From Halocaridina rubra (Eukaryota > Arthropoda > Malacostraca > Decapoda > Atyidae), in contig JAXCGZ010001915.1 of the NCBI GenBank assembly GCA_037179515.1, positions 162,118 to 226,117 of the forward strand: 64,000 nucleotides of DNA. Reading direction: 5' to 3'. Below the pieces are notes generated by a model. That model had not been told where the DNA came from and did no database searches. It saw only the letters and a program-made list of their open reading frames with translations. The position numbers were made by a program, and so were the translations under genes. Each line of letters starts with the position of its first letter. Within the stretch, counting starts at the first letter, position 1. Positions 10,646-20,222 of the stretch are shown one piece after another.

Positions 10646-11725
10646 ATGACGCCATCTCTGTCCCAAACCTCTCCCATCCATGGGTCGGTAGGAGGGGTAG
10701 CCATCAGGAGACTCAAACAGAAAATCAAGAATTTAGAGGAAATGGTTATAAGCCTTGATGATAAAATTCAGAATATGGATGGAGAAATGAAAGAGAATGA
10801 AACACTCAGAGAGCAAATAAGATCTTTGGAGGAAGCAAATAAAGCACAAGGGCTGGAGAGAAAGGAACTAGAAAAAAGAATAAAGAAGCTGGAAGGGGAA
10901 AAGAGTCAACTAGAATCTAGACTTTCTAAACAAGAAGATAAAAACAAACAGCTGAATGACAACCTAAAGGAATTAGATGTTAGTTCACTGCTCTCTTCTG
11001 AGAGAGACGAGATTGCTGCTTGGAATGTCCAGATTAAGGAAAACATTGAACAGTTCAGAAAAGAGTTCCAGGAGCTGAATATGGAAAATGATGCCATGAA
11101 AACTTCCTTTGCTGATGCACAAAAGGGGAATGTGGCAATAAAAGAGGCTGTAAAGGTGGTGGCACTGGAAAACATACAAACAGTTGACTATAAAGAGATA
11201 GTAATCGAAAAAATGAAAGACGTTGTGATGGAAAGGGCAAACCCACTCATCAGACAGGCACTTGATAAGGAGAAGACAGTGGTAATCTCAGGCATAAGCG
11301 AGTCCCAGGAGCCAACATGGCAGGGGAGACTTGAAGAAAATAAAGCTAGGGTTGTAGACCTGATAAGAAAGCTTGGAGTAGTATGTGGTCCTGAGGATAT
11401 TGTAAACATACACCAACTAGGTAAATATTCGAGGGAAGGAAAGCCGAGACCAACAAAAGTAACCTTTGAGAGAGGGGAAACATGTAGGGAAATATTGTTG
11501 AGAAAAAAAAGTCTAAAAGACCTTCAAGAATTCAAAGAAGTGTTCATTAGACGATACAGAACACAGGAAGAGATGGGAAAGATCAAAAACTTGTTGCAAG
11601 AGGCAAGAAGGTTAAATGATGAAAGAAATGAAGAAGAGAAGAAAAATTTTCATTACAGAGTTCTTCCAGACAAAGGGGAGATAAAGAAGATAATGACAGA
11701 AGATCAGGGGATGGGGCCTCATTAA
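10646..11725 (+). CDS. CR1-like LINE ORF1 protein (coiled coil plus C-terminal RNA-binding-type domain)
   Basis: 359 aa, no stop. The start ATG follows AACATAAAA, a good context. Residues about 25-120 are a Leu/Glu/Lys heptad region (for example LEEANKAQGLERKELEKRIK), predicted coiled coil, likely for oligomerisation. Residues about 195-345 resemble the C-terminal module of LINE ORF1 proteins: VVISGISES, a basic loop KYSREGKPRPTKVTFE, then IRRYRTQEEM and FHYRVLPDKG. No zinc knuckle is present. By family knowledge such proteins bind the element RNA and act as chaperones in the RNP. The end overlaps ORF2's frame by 106 nt (11620-11725), and the only plausible link to ORF2 is in that overlap. 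Confidence 0.88.
   Translation: MTPSLSQTSPIHGSVGGVAIRRLKQKIKNLEEMVISLDDKIQNMDGEMKENETLREQIRSLEEANKAQGLERKELEKRIKKLEGEKSQLESRLSKQEDKNKQLNDNLKELDVSSLLSSERDEIAAWNVQIKENIEQFRKEFQELNMENDAMKTSFADAQKGNVAIKEAVKVVALENIQTVDYKEIVIEKMKDVVMERANPLIRQALDKEKTVVISGISESQEPTWQGRLEENKARVVDLIRKLGVVCGPEDIVNIHQLGKYSREGKPRPTKVTFERGETCREILLRKKSLKDLQEFKEVFIRRYRTQEEMGKIKNLLQEARRLNDERNEEEKKNFHYRVLPDKGEIKKIMTEDQGMGPH
11644..11650 (+). promoter_or_regulatory. Candidate -1 ribosomal frameshift site A AAT TTT
   Basis: In the ORF1 frame the codons are AAA AAT TTT CAT, so the heptamer AAATTTT fits X XXY YYZ exactly. A -1 shift enters the ORF2 frame, which is open from 11620. ORF2 has no ATG before its endonuclease domain, so a shift or non-AUG start is needed. 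No downstream structure was computed. Confidence 0.5.
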
Positions 11726-11727
11726 GA

Positions 11728-14550
11728 TTGTTATACACAAATGCTGATGGATTAGCTGGTAAGGCAGTAGAATTAAAAGATAGGATTCACAACAGTAAGG
11801 CAGATATAGTAGCAAATACAGAGACTAAGTTGAGTGAGGACATAAACAGTGTCACAGTTTTTCCTAAGGGTTTCAGAATACTAAGGGTTGAAAGATCTGA
11901 GAGGACTGGTGGAGGGATAGCACTGCTCATAAGTGAAAGGATTCAAGTTGAAGAAATAAACTGGGCTATAGAAAGTGAGTTCAAGGAATTTCTTGTTGCT
12001 TGCATAAATACTGGGTCAGAGAGCATTATAATAACTGTTGTATACAACCCACCAAGGAACCAAAATAGGCTTGAAGTTTATGAGGAAAGTCATATAGGTA
12101 CTATTGAAGTCATAAACTCAGTTGTTAACATGGCACGGGAAAAAAAATGTAGGATTTTGATTATGGGAGACTTTAATCATAAAGAGATAGATTGGATAAA
12201 TCTTGACCCACACAGTGGTGAGGACTCATTTGGGGCAAGATTCCTAGATTGCGTACAAGGGAATTTCCTACACCAACATGTAATGGAACCAACAAGGGCC
12301 AGGGGTGGGGATGAGCCATCACTACTTGATCTAGTGTTCACAGATAATGTGTTGGATATTGAAAAAATTGAGTATGAACCACCAATTGGAAAGAGTGACC
12401 ACTGTGTGTTGTTGATGGAGTATATCATTGAAGATATTCTTCCTGAGAGTAGAGGCACTGAGGACAGGAGGAGGAACTATCCGAAAGGAGATTACATCAA
12501 AATGAATGAGCTTTTTGCAGTTATTGACTGGAGAACCTTATTTTACAACAAATCTGTACAAGAAATGTATGACATCTTTTGTGAGAAATATGGGAAGATA
12601 GTAGATTGCTGCATACCTGTGACCAAAGTAGGTGTAATTCATGCCAGAGAGAAATGGTTCGATAATGGGTGTAAAAGAGCAAAGGAGTGGAGAGACAAAT
12701 GCTGGAAAAGGTATAGGAGGAGAAAAAACATAAATGCCTGGCAAACCTACAAAAGAGCAAGAAATGACTACCTAAGTAAAAGGAGAGAGGCAGAGAGAGA
12801 CTATGATAGGGACATCACCAGGAAGGCTGAAGAAAATCCCAAGCTTTTCCACAGCTTTATCAGAGGAAAACTGAAGGTAAAAGAACAGGTTTTAAGGCTA
12901 AAGAGAGCGGATGGAAGCATCACTGAGACGGATGAAGAGATCTGCAAAGAATTGCACAAGGAGTTTCAGTCAGTATTTACAGTAGAAAATACCCCACCCC
13001 CTCAGATTGCAGTGATAGAAGCTCAAGGGCCGGTATTAGAGAACATCAACCTTACAGCCACAGAGGTATGCAAAGCGCTGATGGATTTAGATGTTCATAA
13101 AGCTACAGGTCCTGATGACATATCCCCTCATGTGCTTAAAAAATGCGCAAGAACAATATCAGTGGCACTAAGTATCATATTTAAGGAGTCACTGGAGTCG
13201 GGGGAGATTCCAAGATGCTGGAAACAAGCAAATGTGATACCTATCTTCAAAAAGGGAAGGAGGGATACGGCTCTGAACTATAGACCAGTTTCCTTGACCA
13301 GCATAGTTTGCAAAGTTATGGAGAAACTACTAAGGAAACATATCTCTCTTCACTTGGAATCCTTCAACTTTTTGTCAGTGAGGCAACATGGCTTCAGAGA
13401 AGGTAGATCAACAGTAACAAACTTATTAGAATTTTATGATGAGGTAAGCCAAATCTTACAGGAAAGAGAGGGCTGGGCAGATTGCATATTCCTAGACTTC
13501 CAGAAAGCATTTGACACTGTTCCACATGGGAGACTTATTAGGAAGCTGCAATCAATGGCTAGAATAGGTGGAAATGTTTTGGAATGGATAAAAACTTACT
13601 TAGAAAGAAGGGAACAGAGGGTTAGAGTAAGACACTCAGTGTCTGAATGCAGAAGAGTTAGTAGTGGAGTTCCACAGGGTTCAGTTTTAGGGCCACTTTT
13701 GTTCCTTGTATATGTAAATGAACTACCAGAGTGTGTAAATTCATTCATGAATATGTTTGCAGATGATGCAAAGATTGTGAAGAAAGTAAAAAATGAGAAC
13801 AATGGTAGAGAACTTCAAGAGGATCTAAATAATCTGCATGAGTGGTCAGAAAAGTGGCTAATGAAATTCATTACTTCAAAATGTAAGGTAATAAGAATGG
13901 GTACAAGTGCAAGAAGGCCCAAGCTTGACTACTCGGTGGCTGGAGTACAACTTCAAGAGACAGAAAATGAGAGATATCTAGGAGTAAACATACTGGCAGA
14001 TTTGTCTCCAGAAATACATATAAATGGCATAGTAAGGGCAGCATATGCATTCTTATCAAATGTAAGGGTAGCTTTCAGGCACATGGACAAGGAAATGTTC
14101 AGAAATATTTATGTAACCTATGTGAGGCCAAAACTCGAATATGCAGCCCCCTTTTGGAATCCGCACTTGAAAAAGCACATAGCTAAGCTTGAAAAAGTTC
14201 AAAGACATGCCACGAAACTGGTGCCAGAAATACGCAATCTCAGTTATGATGAGAGGCTGAGGGAATTAGACTTACCATCACTCTAAGCTAGAAGAGTGAG
14301 GGGGGATATGGTGACAGTCTTTAAATTCCTTCATGGTTATGATAGAGTGGATAGGGATCGATATTTTGATATGGCTGGCTCTAGAACTAGAGGTCATAGT
14401 TTGAAGCTTCGTAAGAAAACTTCTTTGCAGGATGTAAGGAAATACTTTTTCAGTGTAAGAGTAGTTGATAATTGGAATTGGCTAAGCGAGGAGGTAGTTA
14501 ATGCTATCTCAATCCATAGTTTTAAGGACAGGTATGATAAGTATCACTAA
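11728..14550 (+). CDS. CR1-like LINE ORF2: endonuclease and reverse transcriptase, one nonsense codon
   Basis: The frame is open from 11620. Position 11728 is a TTG, and the first ATG lies well inside the endonuclease, so the true start is unclear. Domains in order: APE-type endonuclease (YTNADGLAGK, ETKLS, MGDFNHKEIDW, KSDHCVLL; to about residue 230), linker, then RT from about residue 430. RT motifs are NVIPIFKKGRRD, NYRPVSLTS, FLDFQKAFDTVPHGRL, SGVPQGSVLGP and MFADDAK (about 13750-13770). A thumb and C-terminal region follows (FRHMDKEMFRN, RPKLEYAAPFWNP). TAA at 14284-14286 stops the 852-aa frame. The same frame goes on to 14550 (ARRVRGDMVTVFKFLHGYD). The other copy has GAA there, so this is a point nonsense mutation. 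Catalytic Asp-Asp and the endonuclease residues are intact. Confidence 0.9.
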
Positions 14551-14586
14551 GTATAAAATGGAACCGATGAGGAGACGGGAAGATAC

Positions 14587-14637
14587 GAGCTTTGGGCTCT
14601 TTCCCGTAAACACAATTAGGTAATCATTATTAGGTAA
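14587..14637 (+). repeat. 3'-terminal short repeats of the CR1-like LINE
   Basis: GGGCTCTTTCCCGTAAACAC is followed by about two copies of an 11-bp ATTAGGTAATC unit up to the junction with RTE sequence. The truncated copy ends the same way near 5310-5350. Confidence 0.75.
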
Positions 14638-15630
14638 TCACACATCTGCTTCCACTCCACCATTTGCAGCTATAACCGAGACTACATACTTAAACTGATC
14701 AACTTTCTCAAGAGTCTCTCCATTCAACATAGCATTCAATCCAGCACCATCCTCATTTCTTGTACACCTCATTACCTTACTCTTTCCCACATTCACTCGC
14801 AACTTCCTTCTCTCACACACCATTCCAAATTCTGACATTAACTGACACAGCTTCTCCTCTGAATCTGCCACCACCACAGTATCATCTGCAAACAGCAACT
14901 GATTCAGCTCCCACTCGTTATCATCCCCATCTAGCACTTTCAAACCTCGACCACCCACTTGCTCAATCACCTCTCTTACGACTCCATCAATATACAAATT
15001 GAACAGCCATGGTGACATCACACATCCCTGTCTCAGTCCCACACTCACTGGAAACCACTCACTCACTTCATTCCCTACCCTAACACAAGCTCTACTGCCC
15101 TCATACAAACTCTTCACTACATGCAACAATTTACCATTAATTCCATATAATCTCAAAACATTCCACATTGCTTCTCTATCAACTCTATCATACGCTTTCT
15201 CCAGATCCAAAAATGCAAAATACACATCCTTACCCTTTGCTAAATATTTCTCACATAACTGCCTAACTATAAAAACATGATCTATACAACCTCTACCTCT
15301 CCTAAAACCACTCTGCACTTCTGCGATCACATTTTCTGTCTTATCCCTAATCCTATCAACCAGTATCCTACCATACACTTTTCCTACTACACTCAACAAA
15401 CTTATACCCCTAAAATTACTGCATTCATACACATCTCCCTTACCTTTGTATAGGGGCACTATACAAGCAATCACCCATTCCACTGGCAGCAATGACAACA
15501 TAAAGCATATATTAAACACTTTCACTAACCATTCCAATGCAGTCACACACCCTTCTTTCAACATCTCTGATCTCACACCATCCATTCCAGGTGCTTTACC
15601 TGCTTTCGCTTCATACAATGCCCTTTTCAC
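14638..15630 (-). CDS. RTE reverse transcriptase domain, cut by an insertion
   Basis: 330 aa covering the RT fingers and palm. Motifs in order: GKAPGMDGVRSEMLK (about residue 12), VPLYKGKGD, NFRGISLLSVVGKVYGRIL, EVQSGFRRGRGCIDHVF, FLDLEKAYDRVDRE, GLRQGCVMSPWLFNLYIDG, and LLFADDTVVVADS (about residue 245) with the catalytic Asp pair. It ends at GGVEADV followed by TGA formed at the junction with the CR1-like insertion. The protein continues at 10580. Its own start lies in the preceding frame: at about 15652 an extra AG in a GAGAGAGAGA run shifts the frame away from the endonuclease ORF. It is otherwise uninterrupted, so the element was probably intact not long before. Confidence 0.87.
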   Translation of the reverse strand: MKRALYEAKAGKAPGMDGVRSEMLKEGCVTALEWLVKVFNICFMLSLLPVEWVIACIVPLYKGKGDVYECSNFRGISLLSVVGKVYGRILVDRIRDKTENVIAEVQSGFRRGRGCIDHVFIVRQLCEKYLAKGKDVYFAFLDLEKAYDRVDREAMWNVLRLYGINGKLLHVVKSLYEGSRACVRVGNEVSEWFPVSVGLRQGCVMSPWLFNLYIDGVVREVIEQVGGRGLKVLDGDDNEWELNQLLFADDTVVVADSEEKLCQLMSEFGMVCERRKLRVNVGKSKVMRCTRNEDGAGLNAMLNGETLEKVDQFKYVVSVIAANGGVEADV

Positions 15631-16763
15631 CTCTTCTCTTGTAATCTCTCTCTCTCATTTTCATCTCCCATTACTGGCACTTGAACACCTCCCACTGCCA
15701 CTATAGCTGCCTCTCTATCTTCCTCAACATCCAGCAAGCACTCAAAATATTCTGCCCATCTTTTCCTTGTATTGTTCCCTCTTAACATCTGTCCATTCAC
15801 ATCTTTCACTGTCTCTTCCATCCTTGATCTATCCTTCCATACTTTCTTCACTTCTTTCCAAAACTTCTTTTTATTCTCCTCATATGACCAACTAAAATCC
15901 TGTCCCCACCTAACATTTGCCAATCTCTTCTCTTCCTCTACCTTCCGCTTGGTTTCCACATTTTTCTCCCTATAACTTTCATACTTCTCCCTACTTTTAC
16001 ACTGCAGCCATTCCTCAGAAGCTCTCTTTTTCTCTTCCACCTTCAGTTTCACCCCTTCATTCCACCACTCGCTGCCTCTCCTCATGTCACCTCCAACAAA
16101 CCTCTTTCCACACTCATCACTTGCATGTCCCACAAAACATTCTTTCATCAACCCCCATTCCTCCTCTAACTCCCCAACTTCTCTTTCTTTCACCCTGTCA
16201 TATGCCACTTTCAACCTGTCCTGATAGTCCTGTCTCTTCTCTGGCTTTTTCAACTCTTCCACCTTCACCATTTCCCTTCTACATCCTCCCACTCTATTTC
16301 CCCACTCATTTGCTACTACCTCTTTTGCTTCAACCAAAAAATTATCAGACATCCCAGCAGCCACACCCCTAAATGCATGCACATCTTTCACTCTACCAAG
16401 CATGCTCTTTGCTACCAACACATAATCCATCAATGCTCTTTCTTTCACTCTTCCATTTGCCACTCTCATCCATGTATACTTATTTATTAACTTCTTCTTG
16501 AAAAAACTATTACCTATCACCAACTCTTGCTTCACACACATATCTAACAGTCTCTCGCCACTGTCATTCCCACCTGGTACCCCATACTTTCCCACAACAC
16601 CTTCTACTTCTCCATCACCCACTCTGGTATTCAAGTCACCCAACACAACTACATAGTTCCTTCTACTCAGACCATCCACACACCTAGTTAACTCATTCCA
16701 GAATTCATCCTGCTCTTCCTCATTTCTCTCACATCCTGGCCCATACGCACTAACAAAAGCCAA
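15627..16763 (-). CDS. RTE endonuclease C-terminal half and linker
   Basis: 378 aa. It begins within the endonuclease at AFVSAYGPGCERNEEEQDEFW. It shows VVVLGDLNTRVGDG (about residue 38), then KYTWMR and the catalytic-site region GMSDNFLVEAKE. The usual SDH triad is SDN here, so the catalytic His is lost in this copy. A long charged linker follows (residues about 150-330: many E/K/R, for example WWNEGVKLKVEEKKRASEEW), as usual for RTE pol before the RT. The frame ends at 15627 because of the AG expansion; RT continues in another frame from about 15650. Confidence 0.82.
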   Translation of the reverse strand: MAFVSAYGPGCERNEEEQDEFWNELTRCVDGLSRRNYVVVLGDLNTRVGDGEVEGVVGKYGVPGGNDSGERLLDMCVKQELVIGNSFFKKKLINKYTWMRVANGRVKERALMDYVLVAKSMLGRVKDVHAFRGVAAGMSDNFLVEAKEVVANEWGNRVGGCRREMVKVEELKKPEKRQDYQDRLKVAYDRVKEREVGELEEEWGLMKECFVGHASDECGKRFVGGDMRRGSEWWNEGVKLKVEEKKRASEEWLQCKSREKYESYREKNVETKRKVEEEKRLANVRWGQDFSWSYEENKKKFWKEVKKVWKDRSRMEETVKDVNGQMLRGNNTRKRWAEYFECLLDVEEDREAAIVAVGGVQVPVMGDENERERLQEKR

Positions 16764-16838
16764 TCTTAGCCCTCACCTACATCAGCCTAGATGACACTTC
16801 TTTCCATTCCACTACCTTATTTACCATCTATTCACTCA

Positions 16839-17042
16839 TCAATAATGCCACACCTTCTCTTGCTCTCTCCTTTCAACCCCAGACACCCTACCTGTCACAT
16901 CACCAAATGCCACTTCTCCTTTTCCTTTCATTTTCGTCTCACGCAATGCCAATACATCCATCCTCCTGCCACCAAACATGTATCCAATATCACATCTTTT
17001 GCTCTCTATCGTACTACAACCACGCACATTTAGACACCCCAA
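16839..17042 (-). CDS. RTE endonuclease N-terminus
   Basis: 67 aa reading LNVRGCSTIESKRCDIGYMF then RRMDVLALRETKMKG, the N-terminal strand of an APE-type endonuclease with the catalytic Glu in the RET position. It goes off frame at about 16845. Between here and 16763 the minus strand has the expected bridging region, but with a TAG in place of an expected Trp and a frame change. The same pol protein continues at 16763. It starts just downstream of the RTE 5' region. Confidence 0.78.
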   Translation of the reverse strand: MGCLNVRGCSTIESKRCDIGYMFGGRRMDVLALRETKMKGKGEVAFGDVTGRVSGVERREQEKVWHY

Positions 17043-17049
17043 AACTAGA

Positions 17050-17266
17050 GTTTGGGGAGAAGTTATTCTCCCCTCTACTCCCCTTCTTCTTTGACGTCTC
17101 GCAGGAGGTTAATACAAGGGGGGGATTCCTAGTCCCCTCGTCCCGTCCACTTTTAGTCGCCTCTTACGACACGCAGAGAATACGGTGGGGCTATTCTTTG
17201 ATGCTGTGCCCGCCACCACAGGGCACTTGCCCGCCACCACAGGGAACTGCCCATCACCACAGGGCA
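17050..17266 (-). other. RTE LINE 5' region with three 20-bp tandem units
   Basis: The minus strand carries three tandem copies of a CCCTGTGGTGGCGGGCA-like unit (17209-17268), then GTCGTAAGAGGCGACTAAAAG and the TTCTCCCC block, up to the endonuclease start. The same block without coding sequence makes up the short element at 143-590. Its role as promoter or 5' UTR is inferred from position. Confidence 0.55.
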
Positions 17267-17660
17267 ACTAAATTCCTACATGTTTTACCTGCATTACCTG
17301 TTTCTGCAATTGGTCGTGTTCCTAATGCCATAATAAAGATGAAGGAATACAAGCAGCTGAAATCATATTTGCTCAACCTTTATGAGCAAACCAATCCTGA
17401 ACTTTCTAATAAACCAATTAGTAATACTATTATGTGTGGCAAACCCTCATTTTATTTAGAGGAGACCCAACAGATTGCCAGGAAATTGGGAGTTTCCAAT
17501 GATCCTGTAAGACATTAGTTTCTGCAAGCGGTCCCAAGCATTTTCTCAGCAGTTTTAGCATCCTAAGGTGAAATGAATCTACAGGCATTGGGTAGCTTGT
17601 AGACGAATTAATTGTCATCTCTGGAATTCCATCAATGTTGTGCAGCCATCAGCAGTACAC
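17267..17660 (+). pseudogene. Old Gypsy gag, main piece
   Basis: Continues gag after the RTE insertion: TKFLHVLPALPVSAIGRVPN, then LKSYLLNLYEQTNPELSNKP, then GKPSFYLEETQQIARKLGVS and a FLQAVPSIFSAVLAS segment after a TAG at 17517. This is the capsid-like pattern of arthropod Gypsy gag (Y..LK..L...YEQ..PE, P..L..E.QQIA). Stops after 17517 show decay. 17660-18050 is the expected nucleocapsid region but no clear zinc knuckle remains. Confidence 0.7.
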
Positions 17661-18054
17661 CGTACTAGTGCATAGTGACAGACTGTGTCATTTTTACTCT
17701 GGTATTCCAATGGCCTGCATCATCTTCATCAGAAACAAAACCTAAAGTTTGCCATGCTCATGCATATTTTGGGACAAATGCTAAATGGAGCAAACCTATT
17801 GTCAGTGGCTGATTAAATCTTATAACCTACAGAAGTAACCATCTTCCAGAGTGCCATCCCCAGCATCCAGGTCATCATCACCAGTAGGAAGAGTGCAAGC
17901 TCTTCAGACTCAGAAAAACTATCAAGGCAGACAGATGAAAACATTTGTGTTGCAACCACCTCTGTTCTGCCGCTTTTATGGTCCTAGCCAAAGTTGTCTG
18001 CACTAATGTAAATTTTATTATTGATATTAGTGCCGCAGTATCAATCATATTACC

Positions 18055-18360
18055 ATGTTATATATCAGAGACTATGTTATAGCCAAAAAAGCTGTCACTA
18101 TTTTGACAGATTTGGGTATGCCGAACTCAGTTTATGGTGAAATTGATCTGACTCTGACAATTCCGCATTTATGCAATTTATTTAATGGGGAATTTATTGT
18201 TGCAGATGAGACTAATCAACTTCTTGGTAACGATTTCCTTTGTAACTCTAAATTGTTGATTAATTGCAAAAGTACAAGAATCACAAATGCACTTCCTAAT
18301 TGTTCTGTAAAAGGGGATATTATGTTTTACAAATCTATATATACTACTAATAACATCTGA
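18055..18360 (+). pseudogene. Old Gypsy aspartic protease relic
   Basis: Just upstream of this frame, IDISAAVSIILPCYI (about 18020-18060) stands where D-T-G-A would be, so the active site is degraded. The frame continues with GEIDLTLTIPHLCNLF and IVADETNQLLGNDFL (the LLG.DFL motif near the protease end), then NCKSTRIT. It sits between gag and RT as expected. A stop before 18055 and a changed active site make it inactive. Confidence 0.65.
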
Positions 18361-18479
18361 GTTTTACCCACCTACATACAATATTTATTTCTAGAATTTA
18401 ATTTCTTTTTATCTAATGCTAAGCCCTCAAGGATTGAAACTCCTAAAACTTGTAATGTATATCTTGATATTGATATAAG

Positions 18480-19351
18480 TAGTTCTTTACTAACATTTGC
18501 TAAATGTCGGCCTGTGGTCCCAAGTAGATATACTGTTGCTGAGGAGGCATGTAAGCAGTTGCTGGTTATGGGCATTATACAACCCTCCAAATCACCATGG
18601 GCTTCACCCATACATTTAGTTTCTAAACAAGAAACAGTTGAATGAGGAATTTGTAGTGACTTTTGACAACTGAATACTATCACCAAACCAGACAAGTATC
18701 CAATGCCTCATATTAGTAATGTATCATTAAGCCTTTACAAGAAAAATATATTAAGTAAAATTTATCTCCTAAAGTCTTACCATCAGTTCCAGTGAATCCA
18801 TCAGATATTGAAAAGACAGCAGTAAGTACCCCATGTGGCTTATTTGAGTATTCGTACATGTCATGCGACATAAGAAATGTCCCTGCTACCTTTCAACACC
18901 TGATAGATGGCTTCTTCAGATATCTTGACTTTATATTCATATACTTAGATGATATCTTAATCTTTTCACAGACAGAGGAAGATCAAAGAAGTATATAAAA
19001 CAAATCTTTCATATATTAAATAAAAACAATCTCAAAATGTCTGTAAAAAAATGTGAGTTGCAAAGAGGAGATTGAGTAATTTGGATATTTATAGCCTCAA
19101 AAGGTATGAAACCTGTAAACAGGCTGATATTATTAATTTTGCTAAATCTCAGGATTCCTCTGCTTTGCATAAGTTTATTGGAATGGTAATTTATTATAGG
19201 GGAACAATTCCCACTTTGCTAAGTTGTTTACCCTTTGATTGAACTTATTAAATTGTAACCTAAATCTAAAGAGCTTGAATGGAATCCAGAAGCTGAATAT
19301 GCTTTTGTAAATGCTAAAGAGTCACTTAACAATGCTTGCACCCTTGGATAT
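18480..19351 (+). pseudogene. Old Gypsy reverse transcriptase relic
   Basis: RT motifs occur in order across several frames: VVPSRYTVAEEACKQLL and MGIIQPSKSPWASPIHLVSK (18510-18630), KPDKYPMPHISNVSL (about 18690-18735), STPCGLFEYSYM (18825-18860), then FRYLDFIFIYLDDILIFSQ (18918-18975) with the catalytic YLDD. The connection region EWNPEAEYAFVNAKESL follows at about 19275-19330. Many stops are present. It is cut at 19351 by the 9.3 kb LTR element; RNase H resumes at 28655. Confidence 0.8.
19347..19351. repeat. Target-site duplication GATAT, left
   Basis: GATAT immediately left of the LTR start TGTTGGGG. The same five bases follow the other LTR at 28650-28654. Confidence 0.85.
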
Positions 19352-20222
19352 TGTTGGGGGGATGGAGAGTTGTTAAGATTCTGTTTTCCGGCACCACAGA
19401 CGTATGCCAAGACTTTGACCTCAACTCGACGATTACCTATGTCACACAGGCAGAGTAGAATAGAGGACACTTGTTTGTGCCAGATGAATTCCTGTGAAGA
19501 TGCCTCGTAAATAAGGTTTGAAGTAACTTGACTGCTGAGGCGAGATGCTGCCTCTGGGATGTTTGGCCGCCAAATGAGAGTGCGTCATTGTCCCTCCTGG
19601 TGACGTCATCTGTAGGATATATTTCTAGAGCAGTAACTGGCTCTTATATCATTTAAGGACTACTTTAATGGTGGTCCCTGGCAGGCAATTATAGCAGAGA
19701 TGCAAGGGAGAGACAGTATTTTAGGTGCAACAAGTGGAAGCATTTAAAATAAAACGAGAATAATAATGGAAAGTTAGGTTACTGGTAAACAATCTCTAGA
19801 ACGTTCTTTGTGTTGTAGGAGACGGAATTTAAGTACTCAAATAATAAAGAAGCTACTGATATATATCTAGACAGGCTAATGACATAACAGCAAGGTAAAA
19901 TTTATAAAAAAAAAATTATCAGCAAGAGCTATTTTATCATAAGAAAATTGTAAAGAAAACGTATCTGATAGGTTCACTGAAAAGGTGGAAAGGCAGGAGC
20001 AGCCTTTATATCGAGACTCTGCTTCTACACGTCCAAGAATAGTAAATAAGATATATTTAAAATTAGCTATAAGCTAAGATATAAATTGCAAATAATCATA
20101 ATCTGCAAAAGTCAAGAAGTGGGAATTATTTTTTTAGTTAGCAAAATGACAGTTAAGTTACTAAATCAACTAATAAGGCATCTAGCAGCCTCTGGTGACT
20201 TTGAGCAAAACACTCTGTCACA
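19352..20222 (-). repeat. 3' LTR of the Gmr1-like element
   Basis: 871 bp. Plus-strand ends are TGTTGGGG and CTGTCACA. Aligns over its whole length with 27784-28649, with on the order of 30 differences by eye. On the minus strand a purine-rich CTAGGAAGGGCC tract lies just before it (complement of 20224-20235), fitting a polypurine tract. Confidence 0.93.

Larger units (their letters stand above)
10581..14637 (+). mobile_element. CR1-like LINE (family A), nearly intact, two ORFs
   Basis: A 4.06 kb element inserted within the RT of the RTE LINE. It has a short pyrimidine-rich leader (10581-10645), ORF1 (10646-11725), ORF2 (open from 11620, to 14550) and a short 3' UTR. The 3' end has repeats of TTAGGTAATCA instead of poly(A), a CR1/L2-type feature. 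Target duplication is absent or no longer than TCAC. A truncated relative lies at 5300-7305. Since it lies inside a LINE that lies inside a Gypsy, it is the youngest of that stack. Confidence 0.9.
9809..17266 (-). mobile_element. RTE-like LINE, nearly full length, interrupted by a CR1-like LINE
   Basis: Minus-strand order: 5' region (17266-17050), endonuclease start (17042-16839), endonuclease and linker (16763-15627), RT (15630-14638), insertion of a CR1-like LINE (14637-10581), RT C-terminal domain (10580-10071), 3' UTR, T-run, terminal hairpin (9854-9824) and GATA-like tail. It sits in the gag of the old Gypsy with no visible target duplication: host codons join exactly across it. Lesions are few: a TAG and a shift near 16765-16840, an extra AG near 15652, and the CR1-like insertion. 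Confidence 0.88.

Noticed and set aside
10581..14637. Long target-site duplication for the CR1-like LINE
   Set aside because: Only TCAC is shared at the two junctions, and by comparison with the RTE protein about three codons are missing, so a small target deletion is more likely.
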